NCBI GenBank assembly: GCA_016781725.1
Contig: JADDPU010000197.1
Span: 1 to 5,524, forward strand
Direction of reading: 5' to 3'
Length of the DNA stretch: 5,524 nucleotides
DNA from: Rubrobacter sp.
GTDB taxonomy: Bacteria; Actinomycetota; Rubrobacteria; Rubrobacterales; Rubrobacteraceae
The notes under the pieces are model-generated. The model saw nothing but the letters and a program-made list of their open reading frames with translations. It ran no database searches and was not told where the DNA came from. A program made the translations under genes and the position numbers. The stretch's first letter is position 1, and each line of letters starts with the position of its first letter. Positions 5,512 through 5,524 of the stretch are shown in pieces.

Positions 5512-5524
5512 CCGCCGGTTCTAT

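Overview
The window is GC-rich DNA with dense genes, short intergenic gaps, purine-rich Shine-Dalgarno sites and frequent AGG (Arg) and ATA (Ile) codons. Together with an actinobacterial-type CCA enzyme and a sortase with a GHR-type active-site loop, this suggests a deep-branching actinomycete such as a Rubrobacter relative. The taxonomic call is inference from composition and protein style, not from a marker gene.

Layout: bases 1-370 hold no convincing gene, only a 15-bp tandem repeat and weak dyads. One gene then runs rightward (371-1081), an SDR-family oxidoreductase. All other genes run leftward. In transcription order they are a STAS-domain anti-sigma-factor antagonist (5501-5100, true start uncertain), a CCA tRNA nucleotidyltransferase (4991-3441), a tandem-rhodanese sulfurtransferase (3434-2556), a membrane-anchored sortase (2471-1815) and a class I SAM-dependent methyltransferase (1803-1075). 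The methyltransferase and SDR genes meet tail to tail and overlap by 7 bp.

Transcription units inferred from spacing and motifs: the STAS gene has its own likely promoter. The cca gene has a well-formed promoter so close to its ATG that the mRNA is probably leaderless. The sulfurtransferase follows cca after 6 bp, with its Shine-Dalgarno inside the last cca codons, so the two are probably translationally coupled. The sortase has its own extended -10 promoter, and the methyltransferase follows it after 11 bp with its Shine-Dalgarno overlapping the sortase stop codon.

The functions are mostly housekeeping or stand-alone: tRNA 3'-end synthesis, sulfur transfer, cell-surface protein attachment, small-molecule methylation, partner-switching signalling and a redox enzyme. 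I do not see a new multi-gene system. The point most worth checking is a four-cysteine zinc-ribbon-like insertion within the HD domain of the CCA enzyme. After it come the leaderless start of that gene and the probable mis-start of the STAS gene.
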